NCBI GenBank assembly: GCA_029945375.1
Contig: CM057063.1
Coordinates: 1,488,001-1,552,000, forward strand
DNA: 64,000 bases
Source: Agaricus subrufescens
Taxonomy: Eukaryota; Basidiomycota; Agaricomycetes; Agaricales; Agaricaceae
Reading direction: 5' to 3'
Of this stretch, positions 1 to 10,465 are shown piece after piece. A program made the position numbers and the translations under genes. The first letter of the stretch is position 1. Every line of letters starts with the position of its first letter. The notes beneath the pieces are model-generated. The model ran no database searches and had not been told where the DNA came from. It saw only the letters and a program-made list of their open reading frames with translations.

Positions 1-1407
1 GCTCGTTCTCGAAGTACGTCGAAGCTGAGTTCCAAACTGCGCACCTGACCTTCTCTACTGCAGCCGTGGATCACGCCCAGCTTGTTCCAGAACACCGGAA
101 ACGATGCCATCGTCGACGAATTCACACTAGGCCAACTGATGAATCCCAAAGACGCCCAGAACTTGCTGCAGGCCCACTGGGAAACCGTCCGTGACCGAAA
201 TTTTTTGCCATGCCCGATTATTTATAAACTGACGTGTGTCCGCTAGTGGATTACCGAAGACGACTTTGTTGCCATCAAGGCTGCAGGTCTCAATCACGTT
301 CGGTGTGGCCACCCGTGTCTTCGTCCGCGAATACATCTCATTTGTCTATGATAGGATACCTGTTGGCTACTGGTCAATTCCTCTCCCGCCCTCCGCCACA
401 AACACCTCCACAGATACCTCCCCGTATGTCTTTGGCGCATGGCCGTATCTTCTCCGTGCCCTCGACTGGGCCAGAAATCATTCAATCCATGTCATCCTTG
501 ACATACACGGCGCACCTGGCTCTCAGAACGGCTATGACAACTCGGGTCAACGCACGTCAAACCCCGTCTGGGCACTCAACCCTGCCAATGTCACAAGGAC
601 AGTTGACACCATTCGGTGGCTAACGCAGAACGTCGGCGGCATGGTTGATATTATTGAACTACTCAACGAAGGTGGAGGTTTTCGCGGTCAAAATTGGGTA
701 GATACGATCCGCCAATATTTCCTTGACGGTTACAATACCATTCGCGCCGTCGAGCCCAACAGCAACAGTCCTTTGGGCGTAATGATCGGGGATGCGTTCC
801 AAACCCTCCAACCGTGGAACGGTTTCCTTGCGTTTCCCCAAGCACACAACGTTCTTATGGATACCCATGCTTATCAAATTTTCAGCGATGGCGAGTTGAA
901 TCGCACCCTCTCTGATCACGTTTCCTTTGCTTGTTCCACTCTTCTCCCTTCCTACCTTTCCTATGCTTCCTCAAACGTCTGGACCGTTTTAGGCGAATGG
1001 TCAACGGCTCTTACCGACTGTGCTAAATGGCTCAACGGTCGCGGCGTAGGCGCAAGATGGGACAACAGCGGTGTCGCATCAGATACCAGCATCTTCCACG
1101 GCAGCTGTGATGGCTGGACAGGTAGTTGGAATGGAACTGATGGCGGCAAGGGGTTTTCGGATGACTACAAAAACACACTAAGACAGTATTGGGAACTTCA
1201 AGTCGAGATCGGTGAAGCCGTGCAAGGTTGGGTGTATTGGACCTGGAAGGTGCGGTTCACCATTCCCCGATCATCATTGTTCTTCTTTGACTGACGTATG
1301 TCATATAGACGGAAATCGCTGATGAATGGAGCTATCAAATGGGCTTAGAAGGTGGCTGGATCCCACAGGACCCAACTGATCGCAAGTATCCTAAAATGTG
1401 TGGATGA
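1..1407 (+). CDS. Exo-beta-1,3-glucanase, GH5 family (5' end missing)
   Basis: Glucan 1,3-beta-glucosidase-like enzyme that would trim beta-1,3-glucan outside the cell or in the wall. The gene enters the window mid-coding. I read exons 1-13, 64-186, 247-302, 355-1249 and 1309-1407, with GT-AG introns of 50, 60, 52 and 59 bp. Spliced exons give the family motif LVLEPWITPSLF, then HWETWITEDDF and NHVRIPVGYW. The acid/base Glu lies in IELLNEGGGF (about base 655-680) and the nucleophile Glu in VLGEWS (about base 990). The C-terminus carries YWTWKTE and ends KYPKMCG. The residue after the acid/base Glu is Gly rather than the commoner Pro. The signal peptide and N-terminus lie outside the window. 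Family call is firm; the exact substrate is inferred. Confidence 0.9.
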
Positions 1408-2705
1408 ACTTGTACCGTCTCTCTATTTTTCTCTCTCTCTCTTTCACTTGTTCGCTTTGCTTTCGACTCCGCTCTTCATCTGTATTGATGCATATATAGA
1501 GTCGTCGTGGACTGCTACATATATCCAGTAGTGTATCTATATCAAACCCTCGCCTCGTAGTGGTGTCGAGATTTGTATATTATTACTTCGGTTGCATACA
1601 ATCGTGGAGATCCTTATCAAACCCTCGTGTCAAGTTAAACTTTCGCCTGCTCACTTATCTCTTGGGAACACTAGCACCTTTTCCAGTTCCGCAGTACACT
1701 CCAATATTGACCACAATATCATCATCATCTACAAGCGTGCCACATTAAACCCATCAATGTCATTCGAGCGAATGTCAATTCAATATGACACCCTATTACA
1801 CACTTACTATCACATTCAAAATCTCGCCCGTCAACTCCAACCGCGCCCCGAAATCCTGAATTGACGGATTCATATACCAAAACTAGAAAACATAAAGAGT
1901 TCATAGTTGTTCTTCTTATGTCTCCCTCGTCCCCCTTCACTGATCTGATCGGCTAAATCCTCTGATTACCTGAAACTTGAAACGTGAAGAAGTGAAACAA
2001 GTTACGCATACATGATAAACGCAGTAATATTGATGATGGGCAGCTAACCTCGGTACTCTTTACAAAAAAAAAACAAACAAACACAATCCGAACTAGTAGC
2101 GAATACAAGAGAGACCTAAAAGAAAAAAATGAGTGACAAGTCGGGCCAGCCCATCGGTTAAGGAAAAACGATCAATCGCCACTTGACGCCAGGGGTTGGT
2201 ATCCAAAAAAAAAAAAAAAGAGACAGACACACAGAAAACTAAATATAAAGACCACGAGGAGATGAAAAGTGTTTGACCTTTGAAGCATATATGATTGATA
2301 TGATAGAATTTCGACATATTTACCCGTCGGTGCGCAGTTCGAACTGACAACTCTCCCGCGGTACTGAAAGTGGGCCGAATCGCTCGGGGGTTTGATAGAT
2401 GTGAGAGTTTTTGACCGTATCCAGCTCGGTCGATAATGATGATGAGCGAGTTCGCAAGGAATCAAAGATACGCGAAGATCAAGCAACAGCATCAATCATA
2501 GGGGTGTCCGAATAACATTGCTTCCTTTGATTATTGGGTGATTGATGAAAATGCAGGATGGTCATGTCGAGATGATAGAAGAAGAATAAAAACGAGCGTT
2601 AATCCGAATGCAAATAGCTTCGGGTGCAAAAAAAAGAGTGTGTGATGAGATGAAGATGAGATGAGATGAATGATATTCAAAAGATTGCTCCATGATTCGA
2701 GTCTA
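1408..2705. other. Intergenic, no gene seen
   Basis: Between the convergent 3' ends of the glucanase and the kinase. It holds a CT-rich run near 1430-1445, A-tracts near 2064-2072 and 2205-2219, and a GATGA-type simple repeat near 2645-2672. Short open frames here have no recognisable similarity or sensible splice context. Confidence 0.6.
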
Positions 2706-5700
2706 TTAAGAACGGGTCGCGGTCCAGATGTGTTTGACCCAGCCTGAAGTCAAACGTGTGAAGCGAGCGGTCCTCTTGAGAAGTATACGGATCCGGGCCA
2801 CAGCACGACCATGAAGAGTCTGGAAATTCCACGTAGGGCACTCGACCGGAGATGAAATGGAAACGAGTGTTTTATCCGCATTATCCTCCATCTGGAAGCT
2901 GAAGCGATCCCAATCTACTGGGTTGGAGTGGCCGTAAGAGCTTATTCTGTCACTAGAATCATTGTCGGCATGTGGAGTAGTTCCACTGGTGGCAGGAGGA
3001 AGGGAAGGGTCTAGCCCACTGATAACTGAGTTGTCCAGGGTGGATTGAATCGCGTAAAGGTTTTCTTTACAAAAACCATCAGAAGCCTTTGCTTCTGGCG
3101 AGCCAATCCAAAATGGTAAACCGGGACCGACCACAGGAGAAATACCGACCCAGCCGCGTTCGCCTTCAACGAAGAGCCCCAAGCCAAGCAGCGAGGCAGG
3201 CACCGTTGTTTGGGTAGAATCCTTCCCATTCGTAGGTGACAACATCGGCGAATCGATATATGCGTTTAATTCAGAGGCAAGCGCGTTGAAGTTTATGGGA
3301 AGTTTAAATTCGCGCCCGAAAGCCTTGCGGCATGGAGAAGAATTTAATGTTGGATTCAAGTGTTTCAAGGGAGCGGTGACTGCTGCAGAGCCAACTTTGT
3401 AATCATGTCTACCTAGCCCGCAAGACTGCTGGATGATGGTTTTTGAGTTTGAGCCTTGGAATTTTTGGAATCCATGATCCACACATCTGGTACCGACAGA
3501 GACGCGAGTTTCAGAGTCAGGAGCATCGTCAAATTGTCCTTCCTCGACACTCAACATGCTCCAACGGAAGTTCAAATCTTTTTTGATGATCTTCACTCCC
3601 AGTGAGGGTGTCGCTTCATTCCCAAGGTAGTCACCCAGTCCAAACGATTCAGTGACTGTAGGTCCCGATATTGCGTCAAGGCGGCCAGGAGGAACGAGTG
3701 CACCAAGCGACATGCTATTTGTAGTGGCGCATCCACCCTTGTCGCAGCATGTCTGCAGCATTTCCTGCACCTGCTGACTAGAACCGAACGACCGGCAAGT
3801 TTCATACTGGCGATTGTTCTCATCTGAAGATGGGCCGCATTCTGGGAAGTCAGGTCCATAGAAAAAGTAATCAAGCATCGGGGTCGCATGCTCAGGGTAG
3901 TTGGCTCCAATTTCAATCATATCTTTTCTGCGGAGAGTGTTTGGCACGAATTGGGCATTAATCGGCTCAGGAAGATACGGGGCTTGGGGGGCGTCATGAG
4001 CAACAATCAGGTGGAGATAGGGGGCAGATTGCTCACGAATAAGTCGGCAAAGGTGAATATCCTGCATATCACTATGGATATGAAAATATCAAATCAAATC
4101 GGGATGTCGGAGCGGAATACCTACATTTCGTTAAAAAAGGTGTGGCTAAAGATCACTTTATCCCCAATCCGCTGGTCTTGGTCCCGCTGAAGGAGCTAGA
4201 TGTAGCAATCGTATCAGAACGATTGGCCGCAAAAGTTGGATCTTACCGCACGAATGAATGACCGAATATGTGGATCATTGGTTTCTTGAAATAGAATACA
4301 TTCACTTCCGGCATTTTCTGACAACCAGGACAACTCCTGGCAGGGCCAGGGATGCTATTTTTTGTCATCATCTAATAGGCGACCAAAACTTCTAAAACAA
4401 CACGTACCGAACCCTCAAAAAAATTGAAACATGTGACGCCAACTGACCACCAGTCTGCCTTGAAGCCATAGTATTCTCCACTCAATACTTCAGGTGCCAT
4501 ATACAGAACGGTTCCCGCACGACCTTGAACAACGGGCTCAGCCTCGGCCATGAAGCTGTCTTCGGCCTCGTTGTTGGCATAATCTAGAAAGTCTACCGCG
4601 AGGCCGAGGTCGCCTAAGCAAATGTGACCGTTAGCCTTGATCAGAATGTTACTCGGCTTGATGTCTCTGTGCAAAATGAAATTTTCATGAAGGAAGGTAA
4701 CGGCAGCACACTTGACGCGACAGATCAGTCATGCAAAAAAAGAAAAACAAGATCATTCGACTTACGAGTTCCGCAGTGTAAACGCGAGCAGCACACGTAG
4801 AGAAATGACCATAGAGTTTGAGCAAACTATCCAGATCACCGCCCGAGTGGTATTCCTGGAGCGTAGTCAGTGGAGCGTTTCCTGACGAGATGATCAAACA
4901 CGAACTGTGATAAGATAAAAATTGTTGCTGTCATGGAAACTAGCTTCGAGTTGAAGCAAAAAAGAATTCCCTCGAAGGCGCCTCAACAGTCGCTGCTCCT
5001 GTAGAATATCGTCATAGCTGGCGTGGCAACTCTTGACCATGACTTTGACCGCAAAGACTGTCTGTGCATATTCTTCCTTTTCGCTCATCTGCTCCCACTT
5101 CTTTGTCGGGCCTTGTGCAAGATAAACTCTTCCCTGCCCCCCTACACCCAACACCTTTTTGAGGGTCAGATTATGTATACGCATCTCTTGTGGTACAAGA
5201 CGCTCCTCCAGACCGGTTCGGCAAGGCTGACAAAAGCCTTCACTATCCAAGGTGGGGGAAAAGTTGAGTGTATCCTTGTGAACCACATCTCTAAGATTCT
5301 TTGGTACGGAGGTAGAAGAAACAAGATCCGATAGCCGCGGAACGGGCTTTCGACGAACTCCATAGCGAGATTTACTAACATTCGGCCTATCCAGATGGCA
5401 GGGTGTCTGTGTTGGGGGTAAAAATCCATCGTCATTCATATCCAGAGCATCCATAAAGTCCACAAGACTGTTTGGAGAGAGCTGAGTTGATTCACCCATC
5501 CATCCCTTGTTGTCCTTCGCCCAGTCACTTTCTTGAGATTCTTGGCCGACAACGGACTGAAAAGGCACGGGCTGGTTGACTTGTTCCCATATCATATCCC
5601 TCGCTAAAAAACGAACGGAACCCTAAGAGAACAAAGCTCATTGAATATGGGCGACATTAAGATGACTCAGGGTGGCTGACCTTATACTCGCTTTTTGAGG

Positions 5701-5985
5701 CGGCATGAGATGCAAAAGATGGATTCTTGGCCTGGATCGGGAGGTTTGTCTGCACAGAATTATCCGCTTGACTGTGAAAATGGCCTGAGCTTATAGTATC
5801 CCAAAGTTCCTGGGGGGGGGTATAAGTTGAGACTAGACAATGGATAACTTAGAAATAATTACCATCTGATGGATAAGTTCTTCGATTTCTTGATGCCCTT
5901 TAGGCGGCAGTTGGATGGTGGACGATGTAAGTGGGAATGAGATTATTGTAGAGTCTACCTCGATCATGCGAAGGACCGAGTGCAT
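2706..5985 (-). CDS. Serine/threonine protein kinase with long C-terminal extension
   Basis: Eight exons read by eye, about 960 aa. The start ATG is the complement of 5983-5985 and introns follow near 5862, 5680, 4900, 4765, 4410, 4250 and 4120. The kinase domain is complete: glycine loop [12 protein letters not shown], catalytic Lys in FAVKVMVK, hinge-side [20 protein letters not shown] catalytic loop, GTVLYMAPE, and [15 protein letters not shown]. The C-lobe ends [12 protein letters not shown] followed by a SHTFF block, which resembles AGC-type kinases. The metal-binding triplet reads DLG, not DFG. About 325 residues precede the glycine loop and about 450 follow the catalytic core; neither flank is recognised. 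The C-terminal part has a short Cys pair (TCCDKGGC). Substrate and pathway unknown. Confidence 0.85.
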
Positions 5986-6877
5986 TAGTGTACGCGGTTT
6001 ATCGTTTTATTAGTGGTGAGAGCAGGTATAGTGATGACCGTAGAGTTGAAGAACACAAAGTTGCCGGAAATCAAAGGACAGCTTAAGCCCATACTCGAAC
6101 GGGCCTGGGATCCATGGCGAGTATCAGTCAAGTCGGAGGCTAACAGTCTCCTGCAGGTAAGGACGAATTCAAATTCTTCTCACAGCAGAGAGGTATACAT
6201 AATGTATAATTGGACAGGTTGGCAAGACACGACGTTGGGCGTCGTTTGAAGTGTCGCATTATGTATCCGTGTTGACGCTAATTGACACCAGTCTCGCAGA
6301 GCGATGCCACACTTGTTTACCCGCCCTCGAACTATGGGAAAGAAAATGTTCCAATCCCTCGACGGTCTTTCAACTAAGCCACTCACTCGACATTCGAGGG
6401 GAAATTGGCCTCGCAGGGAGCAACTACTGATGATCAACAACACGACAGGGATTCTATTGCGACTGGCAACCGATTATCTTTACCATCATATAAAATATAG
6501 CACCGCTTAAACACTCACCGGAGGGACTCGTAACTGTTCTATCAAAAACCCGGGGCTTGTACCTGAGCCGAAAGGAGATAGTAATCCACACGGACCTGGT
6601 AAATGAATTCTGCGTCATCGAAGGAGCTATACCCAGACTATACCTCTTCTGTTCACCTTTCCGATGAATTCGATTCTGGTACAACCACGCAGATTTGAAA
6701 GAGGGCAAGCGCGACTAGAAATCCAAGGCTATTCTCAATAGCGTCGCGTGGAGATTTCTTAAGTCATCCTCGTGTGCAATAGACTTCTTGATCATCCTGT
6801 AGCGCCCAAGTGTTTTTACCTCAACCCAGTCGCAAACCCCCGCCGAACCGATTTCACAACCCCCTGCATTCGAATTC
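5986..6877. promoter_or_regulatory. Divergent intergenic region, kinase / F-box gene
   Basis: 892 bp separating two divergently transcribed genes, so both promoters should lie here. I see no clear TATA box and no convincing open frame. Confidence 0.4.
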
Positions 6878-8800
6878 ATGGATACTCGTCCCCAGGAACC
6901 GGAAGAAGCCACAGTACACCACGAAAACTGTCATGTGGGGCCGTTGACTATTGGGCAAATATGGCGAGTTGTCAGATCAGGAATGTGGTTGGAGCCGGGA
7001 ACGAGGTTTTCAGTTGACGGTGGTAGCGAGCATGCTCTCCAGGAGATCACGCAAGCCGTCACTGAGAGGCTTAGAGAGCTTCAGGCAACGCCATCGAAGA
7101 GAACGAAGACCATCAAATTTTGCGATGTCGTCGGGAAAGGCAAGACAAATATAGCAGAATTCACAGTCCGCGAGCTAGAGAGCGTTCTTGCGGCTCTAGA
7201 GTCCCTTTCTTCCCCGTGGAGAAGACTACCGCCCGAGCTCCTCGCCGAGATTTTTACTTGGTGTATCCCTCCCCATGACATTCTCAGCACCTCGTCAGCA
7301 CCTCTGCTCCTCACTCGAATCTGCTCAAGGTGGCACAACCTTAGCGTAAACAATCCCTCCCTCTGGTCCTCTATCATTCTGGCCGAGAATTTCCTCATTC
7401 ATCAGGTTCACCTTCGCTCTGCCACAAACTTCGAAGAAAAATGCGGCAAGATCCGCAGCGCTGACTTTGATGTCAAAGAGGCGGACTTCATTTCTAAAAT
7501 CCTTGATCGATCCCGGACGCTCCCCCTTTCCCTTTCCACTCACTCTGGTCTTTTCTCATACCCTCACGCTAGTTGTCTGCTTCATAAAATTTTACCGAGA
7601 TCGAAGCATCTTGCACTACTCTTCCCTGAATCTGCGAACCCGCATAGGCCACATATACCACCAACTTCAATTCCTTTCGCCGCCCCCTTCCTTGAATCTC
7701 TTGACCTATATGCCCCACCACTCCGTGGGCCGCATCAAGAGGATCAACATTGGGTTCTCCCTTTCATCAGTCTTATCCAATCTTCTCTGCGAACACTCAG
7801 GCGTCTCAACGTCATCACTGGCACTCCTATCTGGCCTTTCACGGATACAGGCGTGAGCTGGGACTTAATCACACACATCACTTGGATGCCTGTCATTCTG
7901 ACATCCGATGTTTTCGATTTTTTCCGCGCGGCACCAAACCTCGTATATGCCTGCTTTCCAAACATACTTGATGACTTCATCAAACCGCCACCACCGGAAC
8001 CGGTATCACTACCGTGTCTTGAGGTCTTGATCACGAAAGCGGAGGGGTTGTTCGACTCTATAACCTTACCCGGTCTCCAGCATCTAGTGCTGCTCAAGTC
8101 TTCCGACCGAGAAAAAGACGCTCTCATTTCATTTTTTCAACGTTCGGCGTGTCTGCTGGAGACGCTCTATCTGTATGAAGCATCATACAACGAAGCCAGG
8201 AATCTTCTCGAAATTCTGGATAATGTGGAAGGTGGTGCATCTTCCTCCGACCAAAACATGACGACAGCAGAGAGAGGACACTTGAAAGCGCTACTCATCG
8301 CTGATCACCATGAAGATTATAGTCTATTCTCTGATAACTTCATGGCCAAATTGACTTGGACGCCTGAAATTCGTCAGTATGGCAGAGTTTTGTTTCCAGA
8401 TTTAGAGTATCTGTCACTCTACAACATTGGGCCACCGGCGGCCGCGAAACTGGCCACATTGTTGTCTTCCCGTTCTCTCGATATCCAATCACCGGTTGAG
8501 GGTACCGGCAGAACGTACATTTCGACCTATCCAATGAAGTTGAAGGTTTTCGAATCATGGCACCCGGAAGCCAATTTAAACATTCTAGATCCTATGGATT
8601 GGGCTGCGATAGAGGAACTTCGAGAGGAGGGGTTAGTGCTCAGGACATTCAAAACGAACGACTCGAGGTCATGTATGACCAATGCTGACAAAGCGGTATT
8701 GAGGCGTTACGTGGAGGAAGGAGGATTGGTGGTCAGGGACTATTTGCATGACATTGGGCAATTTGCCCCGATTCTACTCCAAGAAGAGCTCAACACATAA
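6878..8800 (+). CDS. F-box-like protein
   Basis: Single-exon 640-aa protein. The F-box-like segment lies about residues 115-160: LPPELLAEIFTWCIP, then a conserved RICSRWHNLSVNNPSLWSSI block. This is the standard arrangement in the very large Agaricomycete F-box family, where the domain follows a short helical region (here TVRELESVLAALESL). The remaining 480 residues should fold as irregular leucine-rich repeats (for example FPDLEYLSLYNIG) used to bind a substrate. Expected role: substrate adaptor of an SCF ubiquitin ligase. The specific target cannot be inferred. The start is the first in-frame ATG, and no intron is needed. Confidence 0.85.
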   Translation: MDTRPQEPEEATVHHENCHVGPLTIGQIWRVVRSGMWLEPGTRFSVDGGSEHALQEITQAVTERLRELQATPSKRTKTIKFCDVVGKGKTNIAEFTVRELESVLAALESLSSPWRRLPPELLAEIFTWCIPPHDILSTSSAPLLLTRICSRWHNLSVNNPSLWSSIILAENFLIHQVHLRSATNFEEKCGKIRSADFDVKEADFISKILDRSRTLPLSLSTHSGLFSYPHASCLLHKILPRSKHLALLFPESANPHRPHIPPTSIPFAAPFLESLDLYAPPLRGPHQEDQHWVLPFISLIQSSLRTLRRLNVITGTPIWPFTDTGVSWDLITHITWMPVILTSDVFDFFRAAPNLVYACFPNILDDFIKPPPPEPVSLPCLEVLITKAEGLFDSITLPGLQHLVLLKSSDREKDALISFFQRSACLLETLYLYEASYNEARNLLEILDNVEGGASSSDQNMTTAERGHLKALLIADHHEDYSLFSDNFMAKLTWTPEIRQYGRVLFPDLEYLSLYNIGPPAAAKLATLLSSRSLDIQSPVEGTGRTYISTYPMKLKVFESWHPEANLNILDPMDWAAIEELREEGLVLRTFKTNDSRSCMTNADKAVLRRYVEEGGLVVRDYLHDIGQFAPILLQEELNT

Positions 8801-9781
8801 AGACTGACTTCGTGGCACTATGTCACTGGAACGTATGTGACATCCGAGCGGCTTAGTGAGGAGATGGGAAGGAGCCTGGCAAATCCCCTACATACAACAT
8901 TTTGTTCAAGTTATTTGTTGATAACTAGTGTCGAGGTGAAACACGAGTCAGCCTTCTCAGAACGGACGTAACAGCTCGGTTCCATCTGTGACCGACTGTG
9001 ACTGCCATGCTTGGTATATGTTGGTCCGTTGGTATCAGAGCCAAAATAAGTCATTCTTGTTTGCCTCAATTACCGTCGCCAGCGGCCGGATGAGGAGGGG
9101 GCCTGTACCAGCCCTGGGCATCGAGGGGCCCTACCCGTAGTTCAAATGCAAGTGTGGTGCTGTAAATCAGTATGAGAGGCCCAGAACGAAGAAGGTAGGC
9201 GTGTTGTTTACTAATTTTAATTCATCGATGATGTTTGAAATTTATGTCGTCCAAGCGCCTGTGGATTCCACTGATAGTAAGCTTGGGTGCTCAGGCGATC
9301 CTAGATGTGCGAAATGAGGCTACTTTGAGTAGAAGCTTTCTCTTATCTGTCACAAGTCACACGTCACACACTTCTCGCTTTGAAACGTTCTCTATAAGTC
9401 CTTTATTTCTTGACAAAAACAGTATTGAGTCGTTCATGGCATTCTATACTACCTACTTTTCCTTAAGACCATGGTTTGATCATTTCATAGCTCTCATAGA
9501 GAGTGGGAGAGTACATCGAATATATCTTCGGAAATTGCCGAGGTGGGTAGTTTGGTTGACTACTAGGATATATAGACACCTCACATCGTTTGTTTGTTCC
9601 TCTCCTCCTTTGTTCCCTCGCCCACCGCTGCTCGCTCATAGCCCCCCTCATCCCTCACTTTTATAACACCTCGACAGATTGATTTTTTTGACAAACAATC
9701 ATCTGTTCCCAGGTCGACTGCTACAGCTAATATACAAAGAATTGAACGACCAAAGTTCCAGCAGTGCCCTCCCGCTGACAT
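8801..9781. other. Intergenic, no gene seen
   Basis: A 981-bp gap between the 3' end of the F-box gene and the 3' end of the next, minus-strand gene. A 143-codon open frame on + near 9235-9666 has an unusual composition (Ser/Leu/Phe with a Pro-rich tail), no recognisable motif and no plausible splice partners. I treat it as chance. Confidence 0.5.
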
Positions 9782-10465
9782 TCAAACCCCGCACAAATGT
9801 AAGTGCCAGTTTATTAAATCGTTGGATAGAGGCCTCAAACCTCTCCAAACCCAGATTTCTACCTCAACCTCAGCCCCATCATCATCGACCATCCTCACCC
9901 ATCTCGAAAATTGTCCGGTCAGATCATTAATACCGGACCTGGTACGCATTTCTCTCATCCACTGGATTATTTTCCGTTGAACATCCAACACTGTGATGTG
10001 TGGGCTCCCCTGTTCTGCGTCTACTGTGATGAAACTCCCTGCATCCGTGTGTATGACCATCTGCACCATAGGCGGCTCAGTGGCTGGGTCGAACACTTGC
10101 TCGAAATCAATGCTTGGGCTGTCGTCTTCTCCTAATACTGGCATCCGAACCGATCCCCAAAGATAGTCTGGGCTCCCGGGGTTCGCGGGCACACATGCGA
10201 AAAATGGCTGTGCAACAGCACGTGGTTCTTCTCGTAGGGCCAGTCTGTGGTCGACTCGTGGACTAATATCGTTGAAAAAAAGCAAGTGTTGCGGGACCCA
10301 TTGATCATCTCCATGATCAATGACTATAGTGTCTTCGTTGTGTATCAGCTCTTTCAAGTTAATCCTGGGCGCGTTTGGGCGCTGAAATACAGATGCAGAA
10401 TTTTCCTTGTTGAAACTCTGGATAGCTCCAGACAATGTAGCTGGTGCTGGCGCGGTGCTACTCAT
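9782..10465 (-). CDS. DUF6699-like protein
   Basis: Single-exon 227-aa protein. The N-terminal 90 residues are polar and low in predicted structure. The second half contains PPMVQMVIHTDAGSFITVDA, then SPHITVLDVQRKIIQWMREM, then a C-terminal WVWRGLRPLSND block. A beta-rich strand followed by an I-T-V-x-D-V helix resembles the DUF6699 family common in Agaricomycetes; this is from memory of the pattern and is only moderately sure. There is no signal peptide and no membrane segment. Function unknown. The ATG at 10463-10465 is the first in frame and the stop is at 9782-9784. Confidence 0.6.
   Translation of the reverse strand: MSSTAPAPATLSGAIQSFNKENSASVFQRPNAPRINLKELIHNEDTIVIDHGDDQWVPQHLLFFNDISPRVDHRLALREEPRAVAQPFFACVPANPGSPDYLWGSVRMPVLGEDDSPSIDFEQVFDPATEPPMVQMVIHTDAGSFITVDAEQGSPHITVLDVQRKIIQWMREMRTRSGINDLTGQFSRWVRMVDDDGAEVEVEIWVWRGLRPLSNDLINWHLHLCGV

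Noticed and set aside
7081..8127. Several long frames antisense to the F-box gene
   Set aside because: They are shadows of the GC-patterned F-box coding frame and have no motifs of their own.
9235..9666. 143-codon open frame on + between the F-box and DUF6699-like genes
   Set aside because: Composition is unlike a folded protein, no motif, no flanking exons; overlaps other random frames.
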